Of a stretch of 64,000 nt of DNA, positions 35,445-46,842 are shown piece by piece (within the stretch, counting starts at the first letter, position 1; each line of letters begins with the position of its first letter). The notes under the pieces were generated by a model. It made no database searches, was not told the origin of the DNA, and saw only the letters and a program-made list of their open reading frames with translations. The DNA comes from Cryptomeria japonica (Eukaryota; Streptophyta; Pinopsida; Cupressales; Cupressaceae): the NCBI RefSeq assembly GCF_030272615.1, contig NC_081406.1:215449497-215513496 (forward strand), given 5' to 3'. Made by a program: the position numbers and the translations under genes.

Positions 35445-36570
35445 ATGATTACAAAGATGGACGCTTCAAGTTCAACTGGAAAGAAAAGGGAAGCAAAGAG
35501 CTCAAAATCTAAGGGAAAGAAGACTAAGATAGAGGATGTGCCTCCTATTAGAAGACTGAATCAAGACATGATTCAGCAAATGCAAGCACCCGACCCAAAG
35601 TCCAGAAGGTTGAAGCAACACCTACTAGGAAGGGACCAATTGGAAGATAGATACAAAGAGGTCAGGGATGTCTGGATTAAGGTGAGGGGACACAAATTAT
35701 TCTTGTTCCATTATCTAAAAAGAAACAAGGAAATGCTACTTTGTAATCCTTGGATGACGAATTTGGGTAAGTTAATTGTCCCAAATGTCTTTGTGAACAT
35801 AAGGTTGCTAGAGGTTTTGATTAGAAATTATAATTTCATTAAGAGATACATTCAATTCCCAAATGGTGATACATTCATTAGGTTTTCTATGGGTACTGTG
35901 ATTGAAGTTTTTAATTTAGATCCCAACCGTGACAAACTGCTATCCTTTGGGGAGTTGGAGGAAGAATATCTTAGGATGGACACTACATACACTGGTTGGA
36001 AAATTGCTATTCATAAAAGGCAACTAGGGAAATTAACTGAGGAAGATGGGCCACCATTTAGCATTGATTTATTTAGGCACTACTTGCAGTATACATACAT
36101 GTCATGTAGGCAAGTAGGAGGAGTCAAGGTGCCTAATTTGTTGAGTATTAGGCCATTGTTTTATCTTCTGACATACAAATGTATCAGTCTAGGCCTTTTG
36201 ACTATGCGGCATATCTGGTAGAGAAGTTACATGAAGGTTTTCTAAACATTAAAGATAATAGGAACCCTACCTTCAAATTTTATTCACTATTAATGCATTT
36301 GGTTTTGTTATATGGACATATGAAGGGTTTGTGGCAAGAAGATTTAAAATTGAATACAACGAACAGAGAAGGTGAAGAACAATCTGTGCAATTATGGACA
36401 TCTCTTTGGGATTCTTGGTATATGAGATCCAATTATATTAAGTGTAAAGAACTTATAGTGAAACCATTGTACATGATATATGGGGTTCCATGTGAAGGAT
36501 CCATCTCTGATGGAATTAAGAGATTTTTAAGGCCTAAGGATTGTGATGAAAGGCAAATTGTTGACCATAA
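35445..36570 (+). pseudogene. Unrecognised gene family (URF), N-terminal part
   Basis: The frame starts MITKMDASSSTGKKREAKSS, a Lys/Ser-rich N-terminus. A globular region follows, without a domain I know (DRYKEVRDVWIKVRGHKLFL, NPWMTNLGKLIVPNVFVNIR, PNGDTFIRFSMGTVIEVFNL). One base is lost near 36180: the frame ending MRHIW at 36221 is continued by the +2 frame (YQSRPFDYAAYLVEKLHEGF). It breaks off after QIVDHN at 36570, exactly at the CATAA target duplication of the outer copia element. The text resumes at 50113 with NWG. A homologous fragment lies at 61594-61830, so this is a repeated, probably transposon-borne, family and not a single-copy gene. Confidence 0.6.
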
Positions 36571-37698
36571 TGTTGGCATTTTTATGGTGTTTTGATTGTC
36601 ATTGATGGACACACACTTTCTTTATGTATTAGTTATGCTCAACTAGTAATTGTTCCAACCGGTATTATGCATTATAGTCTTTAGACTATCGGTGTTTTGT
36701 AGAAGATGTTTACCAGTCACAAATTGACTGAAGACCTCAAGCGGTATGGAGAGCCCAAGTGGTATGAAGACCTCAAGCGGTACGAAGGAACAAAGTGATA
36801 GTTAACATTTTTCAGCCTTCATTTTTGACAACCGGTAATCAGTAAATTGTATGAACTGGTATTACTCTGTGATGAGTTACCAACTGGTATTTCTATGATG
36901 AGTTATCATCTACCAACACTTTGGTGGTGATTTTGTGTCGTGTTACAAAATGTGCCTAGATGCACAGAACCTAGGAACTTGCAGTTTAATCCTATTGGAC
37001 CGACATGAAATCAATTTCCTTTATAAGGACATCATGTCTAGGTTTTGCATAGATGAGAGATGTATGATGTATGAGAAGGTTATGTGCGATCTTTGTCGAG
37101 AAGATTAGGTCTATGTGAGGAGTTAGAGTGTGGAGATATTGAAGACTGAAGTAATGCTAAAATGCATTAACAATGATCTATCAAGGATCTAACCAAGCAT
37201 ACTGTACTAGTATCTAGATCACTCACTTGTTGATTACTCACATCTTTGACAAGTCTGAAACCCTTAACCGGGTAGGCCCAACAAAGCCTTTGTAAATCCT
37301 CTAACAAAGTGGTTCACAACCATGGATCTGAAATCATTTAGCAAGGTAGTCTTTAACAGGACTTATCTCCTAACAAAGATCTAGATTCCTAACAGGATCT
37401 ATTGTGGTGAAGAACATTGTATGACCTTAACTGGTCTGGTTTCTATTCTATAGATAGTTACTTGTGAGTTTTTTCTCACTATGGTTTTTCCCATTTCGGT
37501 TTCCACATCAAAATATCTTGTGTTATGGTGATTGTGCTTTTGTGGGTGAATGCTTTATTTGGTATTTGGTTTGCATTTGTCTTAACCTATTTATTAGTGA
37601 ATCTATTATATCGGTTATCTGCTAAACTATTTAAGAGTTTGAGTTTAGTATTTTTTGGTATACTAATTCACCCCCCCCCCCCCTCTTAGTATTCATCA
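36571..37698 (+). mobile_element. 5' LTR of the outer element
   Basis: It starts TGTTGGCATTTTTATGGTG and ends TATTCATCA. It includes a C-run at 37670-37683 and repeated TAAC(A/C)GGGTA-like phrases. 1128 bp. Confidence 0.92.
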
Positions 37699-37700
37699 AT

Positions 37701-37713
37701 TGGTATCAAAGCC
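37701..37713 (+). promoter_or_regulatory. Primer-binding site, outer element
   Basis: TGGTATCAAAGCC starts two bases after the LTR. It matches the initiator-Met tRNA complement (TGGTATCAGAGCC) used by most plant copia elements, with one difference. Confidence 0.85.
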
Positions 37714-37736
37714 AACCTTTCTATAAGTCTAACCAC

Positions 37737-38312
37737 TTGGAAGGAGATATAGGGGAATATATTGTGAGGGAACTTACTCATCATCTCACTCAGACTGAGA
37801 GAGCCTATGATGAACTCAAAGTCAAGTATAAAGCCTCTTTGGCCAAGAGAAGAGAGCATGCTAAGAAGCTAATGGAACTTACTAAAAATAGCTCTTCTAT
37901 TGAAGCTGACATGGATGCCCTAGTTGAAGAAGTTGAAAAATTGAATGAATCTAAAGCCAACCTAAGAAAGGAGTTGGAAGGAATGACTATCAAAATGTGT
38001 CAAGAGCTTGAGAACCAAAGTAAAGCTGAAGATCTGGTAAAAGACAAAGATCATGAGATCGCCAAGCTGAAGCAAGAAATCAGTGCCCTTACCGCTCATC
38101 TCCAAGAGAGTAAAGTGGAAAAAGGAGAAATGCAAGGTGAACTAAACATGACTATTTATGAGAATGCAACCTTTAAGGAATCCAATGCTTCTATTTCCAA
38201 GGAACTTACTGAGTCAAAGGAGATACTTTCCAAATTCAATCAGAGTACTGCTAAGCTAGAGTAAAAGCTAGAACTAGAAAAACTGATAAAGAATACCACT
38301 GGACTTGGTTTT
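37737..38312 (+). pseudogene. Outer element gag, coiled-coil part
   Basis: MEGDIGEYIVRELTHHLTQT opens a long heptad-rich region (EKLNESKANLRKELEGMTIK, HEIAKLKQEISALTAHLQES) predicted to be coiled coil. A TAA at 38262 interrupts it. The frame then continues to KNTTGLGF, where the inner copia element is inserted (target GTTTT at 38308-38312). The text resumes at 45700 in the same frame. No capsid homology to standard copia gag (UBN2) is apparent, so the N-terminal gag may have been replaced or lost. Confidence 0.6.
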
Positions 38313-39747
38313 TGTTGGCATTATGTGAACCAGTATGAAGACATAATGATATTGTATGTTGTCATTGATGTCAACATGTGACATGACATGAACTGGCACA
38401 TGTGACATGTGAGAAGAGAGAACCGGAATATATATATGAACCAGTATATATGCCAAAGTGAAGCGGTATATTTGTTCAAGATGAACCGACATGTCAAGAT
38501 GAACCGGCATGCAGCTATGGGAACCTGCACATGGAAGAATTGTATGACTACCGGTTGGTAGGTAGTTTCCACTTCAATATTTTTGGTAGGAGTACCTCAA
38601 ACCTATGTAACTCAATCGGTAATCTTTGTGTGATGAGTTAGTATTGTAATGGATAACTGATTGTGTTGCCATGTAAGCCCTGTGCACGTGAAGGATCTTG
38701 CATGAAGAAGGCTATCCCTATCTACCTTGGGAATGTGTGAAGTTTGTTAAATGGTGATAATGCGTGATGGGTTATCAACCGCCATGAAATCAGTGGATAA
38801 TGGATGATGGAGACTGTCTTGAGATCGATTCAAGATTGTTGCATTTAATGCAGTATGATTCAATGGTTAGGATTAAACCATTTGAATTACTTAACCTAAT
38901 AGGTTTAGGGTTTAGGGTTTTTGCTACCGACCTGTCTGTTTCCTATAAGGTCGATGTTGTGTTTCTTTCAGAGTTGTTGGCAAAAGTTGTATGTGTGTAT
39001 CCAAGGAAAGTGATACATGATTCTTGCCAGACCAAAGGAGAGAAGATATACCTGCAAAGTGAATGTACATAAGGTGAAGAGGAGCTAAAGCAGATCTGCA
39101 TTAGCATTGAGTGTTGTTACCAGATCATTGTAATTCCTGTTGATCTTTAACCATTTCAACAGTTGTGAAATCCCTTAACAGGGTAGCCTTAACTGGCTCG
39201 ATACAAATCCCTTAACAGGGTAACTTGATGTTATTGAGTTCTAGGAAGCTATAGAGCTCTGGAGATCCTTTAGCTATTGAGTTCTTGAAATCCTCTAACA
39301 AGGTAACCCTAATCAGGTTTAACCCTAAATCAAGTATTGTAGCCATCCCTTAATCGGGTCATCCCTGACAAGATTGGTTCCTAGTAGAACTTATTGTAAT
39401 GTCTTTAACCGGACAAGGCTCCTAACAAAGCGGACTTCTAAAGAGTTCAAAAAGCAACTTATGGGTATTCATCCCCACCATATTTTTTCTCAATTGGTTT
39501 TCCACGTGAAAAATATGTGTGTCATGTGATATGATTTTATCTTGTGATGCTTTGTTATTACTGGTTTATGATTGTTTTAGTTGTTCTGGGTCTTACCGGT
39601 TGCACTCTGTTTCAACCAGTATCACTATTTGCCAATCATTTGGAGTATTTGTTATCAAACCAGTTTTGGACTATATTTTTGTCTGTACTAATTCACCCCC
39701 CCCTCTCAGTACCAATTTGGTACTATTCATTCATCTTTGAGTTATCA
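38313..39747 (+). mobile_element. 5' LTR of the inner copia element
   Basis: It starts TGTTGGCATTATGTGAACC and ends CTTTGAGTTATCA. It has the phrase TTTAGGGTTTAGGGTTTTT at about 38903 and repeated AATCCCTTAACAGGGTA units at about 39170-39360. 1435 bp. Confidence 0.93.
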
Positions 39748-39749
39748 AT

Positions 39750-39761
39750 TGGTATCGGAGC
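39750..39761 (+). promoter_or_regulatory. Primer-binding site, inner copia element
   Basis: TGGTATCGGAGC begins two bases after the LTR. It is the initiator-Met-type site with one change from TGGTATCAGAGC. Confidence 0.85.
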
Positions 39762-39816
39762 ACTCTAGGTCCTCTATGTTGTAAGCTTAACCACTTGAGG
39801 TAAAGATCCCAATCAA

Positions 39817-42800
39817 ATGATGAAGAGGGAAGGTCCAAAGTTTAATAGGAAAAATTTCGGTATATGGAAAGATAGGATGAAGATATTCATCAGAAGCATG
39901 GGTGCTCAACACTGGAGTTATATTGAGAATATCTATGTAGTCCCTACCAGTACTCTCATCGATGACCAAAAGAGACAGATACAAGAAAATGGGCAAGTCA
40001 TGGAAGCCCTTATTAGTAGTCTATCTGAAATTGAGTTTATTGATGTTTAGGACAAGGTAAATCCCAAAGAGGTATGGGATGCTCTTGAAAATATCTATGG
40101 CAGTGATGAACATGTAAAACAGGCTAAGGAAGAAAGCCTAAGAGGGAAGTTTGAAGATATGCGGATGGTTGAAGGTGAGACCATTCAACAGTATGGAATA
40201 AGAATCAAAACAGTTGTTGGAGAAATCAAGAGTGTAGGTGGTAAAATAGAAGATTCCACTATGGTGAGAAAAGTCCTGATATCCCTATTGCCAATCTATG
40301 CAATAAGGGTTGCTGCTATTCAGGAGTTGAGATCAACTAACAAGACTAAGGTAACCCTGGGCTCCATCATTGCAAAGTTGACAGCCTATGAGCTAAATAG
40401 TTTTGATGGCAGTGTTCAAAAGACAGAATCAGCTTTTAAAGCCTCTGCTGTATCATCTAGAAATGGAAAAGAAGCAAACACCAGTGATGAAACAAGATAG
40501 GGTAGAACAATGGATGATGAGGAGTTTCTGATGGAATTTGAATCTCTTCTTGCCAAGAAATTTCCAAAAGGAACTAGTAAATACAAAGGTAAGCTCCCTT
40601 TGAAATGTTTTTCTTGTAACTAGATAGGACATATTGCTATGAATTGTCCTAATAGCGATAACAAGGATAAACCGAAAAGGTTCAAGAAATTCAAAGGAGG
40701 AAACTGAAGAAAATGTTTTGTTGCAGTTGATGAAGGTGTCATAGATGAGGAATCAAAAGATGAAGAGAATGAAGACATTGTGTTTGTTGCTATAAAGGAA
40801 GACGTGTCAGACAAGAAGGCTCTTGTCTCCCACTTTGATAGTGTCAATGAGTGGATTATTGATAGTGGTTGTTCTCACCATATGACTGGTGACCGGAGCA
40901 AGTTTTTATCTTTGGAAGAATATGATGGTGGTGTGGTTCATTTTGGTAATGATGCACCATGCATGGTTAAAGGAAGAGGGTCCATCTCTCTGAATGGAAA
41001 GAGTAGTGCTGAAAATGTGTATTGGGTTGATGGTCTCAGACACAACCTCTTGAGTGTTGCCCAGCTGAATGATAGTGGTCTCACTCTGGAATTCAAGAGT
41101 GGAGTATGCAAAATCAAAGGAAAGAATGATGAACTGGTGGCCACAAGCATGCAGACCAAAGGTAACCTATTTCAATTGAATGCAAATGTAAGTACATGCT
41201 TAATGGCTAAATGTGATGATAGCTAGATATGCCATAGGAGACTATGCCATATAAACTTTGATAACATTGTAAAGGCTAGTAAGATTAAGGTAGTTAGAGG
41301 ATTGCCGGTGCTAAACAAACCAGAAAATACCTTGTGTAGAGAATGTCAATTGGGGAAAAGGTCTTCCTCAACCTTTAAAGGTAAATCTTTCACTGCTGAC
41401 AACTTGCTTGATCTTGTGCATACTAATTTGTGTGGTCCTATGAAAACTAGAAGTGTGCAGGGTGATAGGTACTTCATGTTCCTCACTGATGACTGCTCAA
41501 GAATGATGTGGGTCATATTCTTGAAAGACAAGTCTAAAGCCTTTGTGAAGTTCAAAGCTTTCAGAGCATTAGTGGAGAAGGAAAGCAGTAAAAGGGTCAA
41601 GTGCCTCAGAACTGATCAAGGAGGGGAATTAACTTCCAGTGAATTCAACAAGTATTGTGAAGAATTTGCCATCAAGAGGCAACTGTCTGCCCCCCAGACT
41701 CCACAATAGAATGGCCTAGCAGAGAGGAACAACCGGACAGTGGTTGAAGCAACAAGAAAAATGTTGATTCAAGGAAAGGTAGCTCACACCTTTTGGAGAG
41801 AAGTGGTGAGCACTGTAGTCTACATAATGAACCGGGTACTCATCAAGAAAGGTAAGGACAAAACTCCTTATGAGTATTGGACCGGTAAGACACCTGTGGT
41901 TACCTACTTTAGGGTATTTGGTAGCAAATGTTACATCAAGAGGAGTGAACATTAGGGCAAATTTGAAGCTAAATGTGATGAGGGAATATTCCTAGGATAT
42001 TCCACCAAGAGTAAAACTCTCAAGTGCTACAACAATAGGACTCAGAGAATTATTGAAAGTATCAATGTAAGAGTTGATGAATCCTCTAAGAAAACTGAGG
42101 AAATCGGCAATGAGCAAGCTGTAAATGAACTGGTTGTAACTTTCTAGGAACCGGTTGTTAGTCAACCAAGCACCAGTAACAGTGTTCCTGAACCTGTGAA
42201 TACTGATGCTGATGAAGATGAGGATGAAGAGGAAAAGCAAGAAGAACTAGTCAAGACCATTCCTCGGTATGTAAAGCTAAATCATGATCCTAAGCAGATC
42301 ATAGGAGATAAGGATGCAAGAATCCTTACAAGAAGAAAGATCAAAGAAAACTCATGTATGATCTCTGAATTTGAGCCTAAACCATTCAAAGAGGCTCATA
42401 AAGATGAAGACTGGATCAAGGCAATGGAAGAGGAACTTGACCAGATAGAGAAAAATGGTACATGGTCCTTGGTACCCAGACTAGAGCATAAAAATGTTAT
42501 TGGTACCAAATGGGTTTTCAGAAACAAGCTAAATGAGGATGGCATAGTGATTAGAAAGAAAGCCAGATTGGTGTGCAAAGGATATGCTCAAGAAGAAGGA
42601 GAAGACTATGGAGAAACCTTTGCTCCCGTAGCCAGATTGGAAGGAGTCTGTATGCTTCTTGCATATGCAACTTTTAAAGGATTCAAGGTATATCAAATGG
42701 ATGTAAAATTTACATTCCTAAATGGTGTACTTGAAGAGGAGGTGTATATAGAGCAACCAGATGGGTTTTTCCTATCTGAAGATAGTGATATGGTATGCAG

Positions 42801-43908
42801 GCTACATAAAGATTTATATGGTTTAAAGAAGGCACCTAGAGCATGGTATGAACATCTTCATTCCCATCTTGTCAAGATTGGATTTGAGAGAACAAGTGAA
42901 GATAGCAATATCTACTTGAAGTCTGAAGGAGATCAGATCCTAATCTATGAGGTTTTTGTTGATGGCATTATCTTTGGTGGAGATGACAAGATGAGTCATG
43001 AGTTTGCTGATGAGATGAAGAAAGAGTTTGAGATGTCACTCATAAGGGAGATTAAGTTCTTCATTGGACTACAGATCTAGTAGATGAAAGAAGGAATCTT
43101 TATCACTCAGTCCAAATATGTCAAAGAGGTGTTGAAGACCTTTGGCATGGAAGATAGCAAACCGGCTGGTACACCGATGGTGATCGGTTGCAAATTATCA
43201 AAAGAGGATGATTCTGCATTGGTTGATGAGAAGGAATACCAACCAATGATTGGTAAGTTGCATTATGTAGTGCATAGCAGACCGGATATTGCACATGCAG
43301 TTGGAATTACTGCAAGGTTCTAGAAAAGTCCAAGAGAATCCCACTTGGTTGTAGTCAAGTGGATTCTTAGGTATCTGAAGGGAATAGCTGACTATGGATT
43401 GTGGTACCCATACAACAATGATTTTATTTTGAAAGTATTCACAAATGCTGATTGGGTAGGTAATGTGGATGACCAGAAAAGAACAACCGGTGGTGCATTC
43501 TTTCTCGGTGGTAGACTGGTCTCATGGATGAGTAAAAAGCAGAGTTGTATCACTCAGTCTACAGTAGAAGTAGAGTATGTTGTAGCTTTCATGAACTACA
43601 CTCAAACAATCTAGATGAAGCATGTTTTAAATGGCTTCAAAATCCCTATATCTGAACCGGTAAGTATATTCTGTGATAACACAAGTGCTATCAATATTTC
43701 AAAGAATCCAGTTTTATATTCTAGAACCAAGCATTTTGAGCTTAAGTATCATTTCTTGAGGGAAAAGGTTCAGAATAAAGAGATTGTATTGGAACATGTT
43801 TCTAGTAAGGAGCAGTTAGCAGACATATTCACCAAGCCTCTCCCAAAGACAACATTTGTGCATTTAAGAGGTGAATTGGGGGTACTGCCCCTTCAGGAGG
43901 TGAACTAA
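39817..43908 (+). pseudogene. Copia gag-pol polyprotein (gag, protease, integrase, RT, RNase H)
   Basis: One frame of 1364 codons. The gag (UBN2-like, RKNFGIWKDRMKIFI) has a knuckle, CFSCN then GHIAMNC, near 40609-40650. The protease has WIIDSGCSHHMTG near 40855. Integrase has a zinc region ending CRECQLGK and a DDE core: Asp in FLTDDCSR, Asp in RTDQGGEL, Glu in NGLAERNN. The RT has [11 protein letters not shown] and [12 protein letters not shown], but the active site reads FVDG (42955-42966) instead of YVDD, so the second Asp is lost. RNase H has Asp in TNADWVG, Glu in TVEVEYV and Asp in FCDNTSA. Premature stops: TAG at 40048, 40498, 40621, 41224, 41707, 41953, 42145, 43078, 43081, 43321 and 43612, and TGA at 40705. 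The order PR-IN-RT-RH is diagnostic of Ty1/copia. Confidence 0.95.
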
Positions 43909-44040
43909 AAGTATTTGTTCCACATCAGTTGGGTGTTGCATAGTCAAACTTTTGTTGACTGATGTGTTGAAGGATGCTACTCCTCATGGGGAGCATCATA
44001 ATGGAATAGGGATGCTTGTGCCTCCACTTTGGCATTGTTG

Positions 44041-44150
44041 TCAAAGGGGGAGAAGGAGTGAAGCGGAAAAGATATCTGTAGAAAATGGGGGAGAAAATGT
44101 GAAGAGGAGAGATATCTTTGTATATTGCCATCAATGCCAAAAGGGGATAT
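44041..44150 (+). promoter_or_regulatory. Polypurine tract region, inner copia element
   Basis: CCAAAAGGGGATAT precedes the 3' LTR at 44151. Further runs lie at about 44042 (CAAAGGGGGAGAAGG) and 44083 (AATGGGGGAGAAAATG). The multiplicity resembles the outer element. Confidence 0.75.
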
Positions 44151-45694
44151 TGTTGGCATTATGTGAACCGGTATGAAGACATAATGATATTGTATGTTGT
44201 CATTGATGTCAATATGTGACATGTGAGAAGAGAGAACCGACATATATATATGAACTGGTATATATGCCAAAGTGAAGTGGTATATTTGTTCAAGATGAAC
44301 CGACATGTCAAGATGAACTAACATGCAGTTATGGGAACTGGAACATAGAAGCATTGTATGACTACCAGTTGGTCGGTAGGTTCCACTTCAGGATTTTCGG
44401 TTGGAGTACCTCAAGCTTATGTAACTCAATCGGTAATCTTTGTGTGATAAGTTAGCATGTTAATGGATAACTGATCGTGTTGCCACGTAAGCCCTATGTG
44501 TGTGAAGGATCTTGCATGAAGAAGGCTATCCCTATCTACCTCAGGAATGTGCGAAGTTTGTTAAATGGTGATAACGCATGATGGGTTATCAACCGCCATG
44601 AAATCGGTGGATAATGGATGATGGAGATTATCTTGAGATTGATTCAAGATTGTTGCATTTAATGCAGTATGATTCAATGGTCAAGATTAAACCGTTTGAA
44701 TTTCTTAACCTAACAGGTTTAGGGTTTAGGGTTTTTTCTACCGACCTATCTATTTCCTATAAGGTCAATGTTGTGTTTCTTTTAGAGTTGTTGGCAGAAG
44801 TTGTATTTGTGTATCCAAGGAAAGTGATACATGATTCTTGCCAAACCAAAGGAGAGAAGATATACCTGCAAAGTGAATGTGAAAAAGGTGAAGAGGAGCC
44901 AAAGTGGATCTGCATTAGCATTGAGTGCTATTACTAGATCATTGTAATTCCTGTTGATCTTTAACCATTTCAATAGTTGTGAAATCCCTTAACAGGGTAG
45001 CCTTAACCAACTTGATACAAATCCCTTAACAGGGTAACTTGAAGTTATTAAGTTCTAGGAAGCTATAGAGCTCTAGAGATCCTTTAGCTATTGAGTTCTT
45101 GAAATCCTCTAACAAGGTAACCCTAACAGGGTTAAACCCTTAACCGGGTATTGTAGCCATCCCTTAACTGGGTGATCCCTGACAAGATCAGTTCCTAGCA
45201 GAAGCTATTGTAATGTCTTTAATTGGACAAGGCTCCTAACAGAGTGGACTTCTAAAGAGTTCAAAAAGCAGCTTGTGGGTATTCATCCCCACCGTGGTTT
45301 TTCCCAGTTGGGTTTCCATGTGAAAAATATGTGTGTCATGTGATGCTTTGTTATTACCTGTTGAGCATAAGATGGTTCTGTGTTTTATGCTTGTCTATAA
45401 AACATATTGAACTAACTATTGTGAAGATCTGATGATAGTTTACTTGTTCATGCATGAGGGTGTAATGGTGCTATAGTATTGAGCTAAGAGGAAAGCTTAG
45501 TGAGTAACCGGTTTATGATTGTTTTAGTTGTTCTGGGTCTTACCGGTTGCACTCTGTTTCAACTAGTATTATTGTTTGCCATTCATTTGGAGTATTTTCT
45601 ATCAAACCTATTTTGGACTGTATTTCTGTCTGTACTGATTCACCCCCCCCTCTCAATACCGATTTGGTACTATTCGTTCATCTTTGAGTTATCA
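44151..45694 (+). mobile_element. 3' LTR of the inner copia element
   Basis: Partner of 38313-39747 with the same termini. It is longer because of an extra segment of about 150 bp at about 45358-45508, between TTGTTATTA and CCGGTTTATGATTG, which the 5' LTR lacks. The rest differs mainly by transitions. Confidence 0.93.
45358..45508. repeat. Extra segment of about 150 bp in the 3' LTR of the inner copia
   Basis: The segment begins CCTGTTGAGCATAAGATGG and ends AAGCTTAGTGAGTAA. It has no coding potential and no clear terminal repeats or target duplication. It could be an insertion here or a deletion from the 5' LTR. Confidence 0.6.
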
Positions 45695-46410
45695 GTTTCT
45701 CTAGGTATGAGTAAGGTGAAACCTCTGGAACAAATGTTGAAGCATCAAAGAAGCAACCAACATCCAAGGATAAAGGTAAGCAAAAGTTTAAACCCATTTG
45801 CTTCAATTGTCTCAAGGAAGGACATACTGCTAATGTGTGTAGAAGCAAGGCCTACAATAATTTTCCTTATTTTCTAAACAATAAGCCTAGATCTAATAGA
45901 TTCAATGGAAATTGCTATGCATGCAACAAGTATGGGCATAGAGCATTTGAATGCAGGTCTATTTTGCACAGCACTGGGAGATACCCTCCAAGGACTCAAG
46001 GAGTTATCCTGGAACCCTCTATTAACTAGAATCCTAACCGGTATAATACCTATCATCATCGGTCAGGTGGCTATCAAGCAAAAAATGGTTGGAGAGAAAC
46101 CTATTTGATCTGTCATGGTAGTGGTCACACTATTGCAACATGTAGAAGGAAGAATGGTAGTATGAATAATGGACCATGGAGATCACCTAGAATGGTATGC
46201 TATCATTGCAACAAACCAAGACACACTGCCAAAACCTACAGAATGAGAAAGAACCTATCAAATGACATATCGATCACTTCAGAAAGGAATATTGATGTTA
46301 AAACCATTCAAGTAGGAATGAATAAAACTTGGAAAAAGAAACTTGAAGAAGTGTCACAGGATGAACCAGTTTCTGCACCTAGTGTGGAAGTCTCTGAACT
46401 GGCAAACTAA
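45695..46410 (+). pseudogene. Outer element gag, zinc-knuckle part
   Basis: After the inner insertion the frame has two intact CCHC knuckles, CFNCLKEGHTANVC (45799-45840) and CYACNKYGHRAFEC (45913-45954). Two damaged ones follow: CHGSGHTIATC near 46108, and CYHCNKPRHTAKTY near 46198, which has lost its last Cys. Such knuckles bind the packaged RNA. Four in series is more than the single knuckle of most copia gags. The segment ends with TAA after SVEVSELAN. Confidence 0.75.
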
Positions 46411-46842
46411 GCTTTAGAAAAGTTTAAGGGGAGCATATCGGTGAAATATTTGAACCCTCAGTTTATATCGGTAAAGACCTTAACTGATATATTTTACCTG
46501 TCAATCGAGATAAGACTTGAAGTGGTAAAAGGAAAAATAAGGGTTTCTACCCTAATGAAGATGCATTTATTATGGTAGATGAAAGATTGTTTAAAAAGGA
46601 TTTTTGTTGTCATTTTCACTTGTCTATTTTCGAGTGAATAATTTAGAGCAGAGTGACAAAAAGTGATTCATCTAGAAATTCAAAGCGAATTCAAAAATGT
46701 TGCAGAGGAATCCAACAATTTTTTAATCTATCGGTGAAGAACACTAAGTGGTGTTCCAAGCAACCAAAGTGGTGTGTTATGAGTGATATTGACAAACCAT
46801 AAATTTTGGTTTGTGAAGGTATTTCTCAAAATTCTTGTTTAT
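46411..46842. other. Spacer in the outer element
   Basis: Non-coding interval between gag and the extra ORF. It has phrases such as ATCGGTGAAGAACA but no recognisable feature. Confidence 0.4.

Larger units (their letters stand above)
38313..45694 (+). mobile_element. Inner Ty1/copia retrotransposon, full-length but decayed
   Basis: LTRs 38313-39747 and 44151-45694, PBS, a single gag-pol frame (39817-43908) and PPT. The target duplication is GTTTT (38308-38312) against GTTTC (45695-45699), one transition apart. It lies inside the gag of the outer element, in the same orientation, so it is the younger insertion. The frame has no indel but twelve premature stops. Confidence 0.95.

Noticed and set aside
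38899-38922. TTTAGGGTTTAGGGTTTTT, telomere-like, in both LTRs of the inner copia
   Set aside because: Only two or three units and part of the LTR in both copies, so it is not an interstitial telomere.
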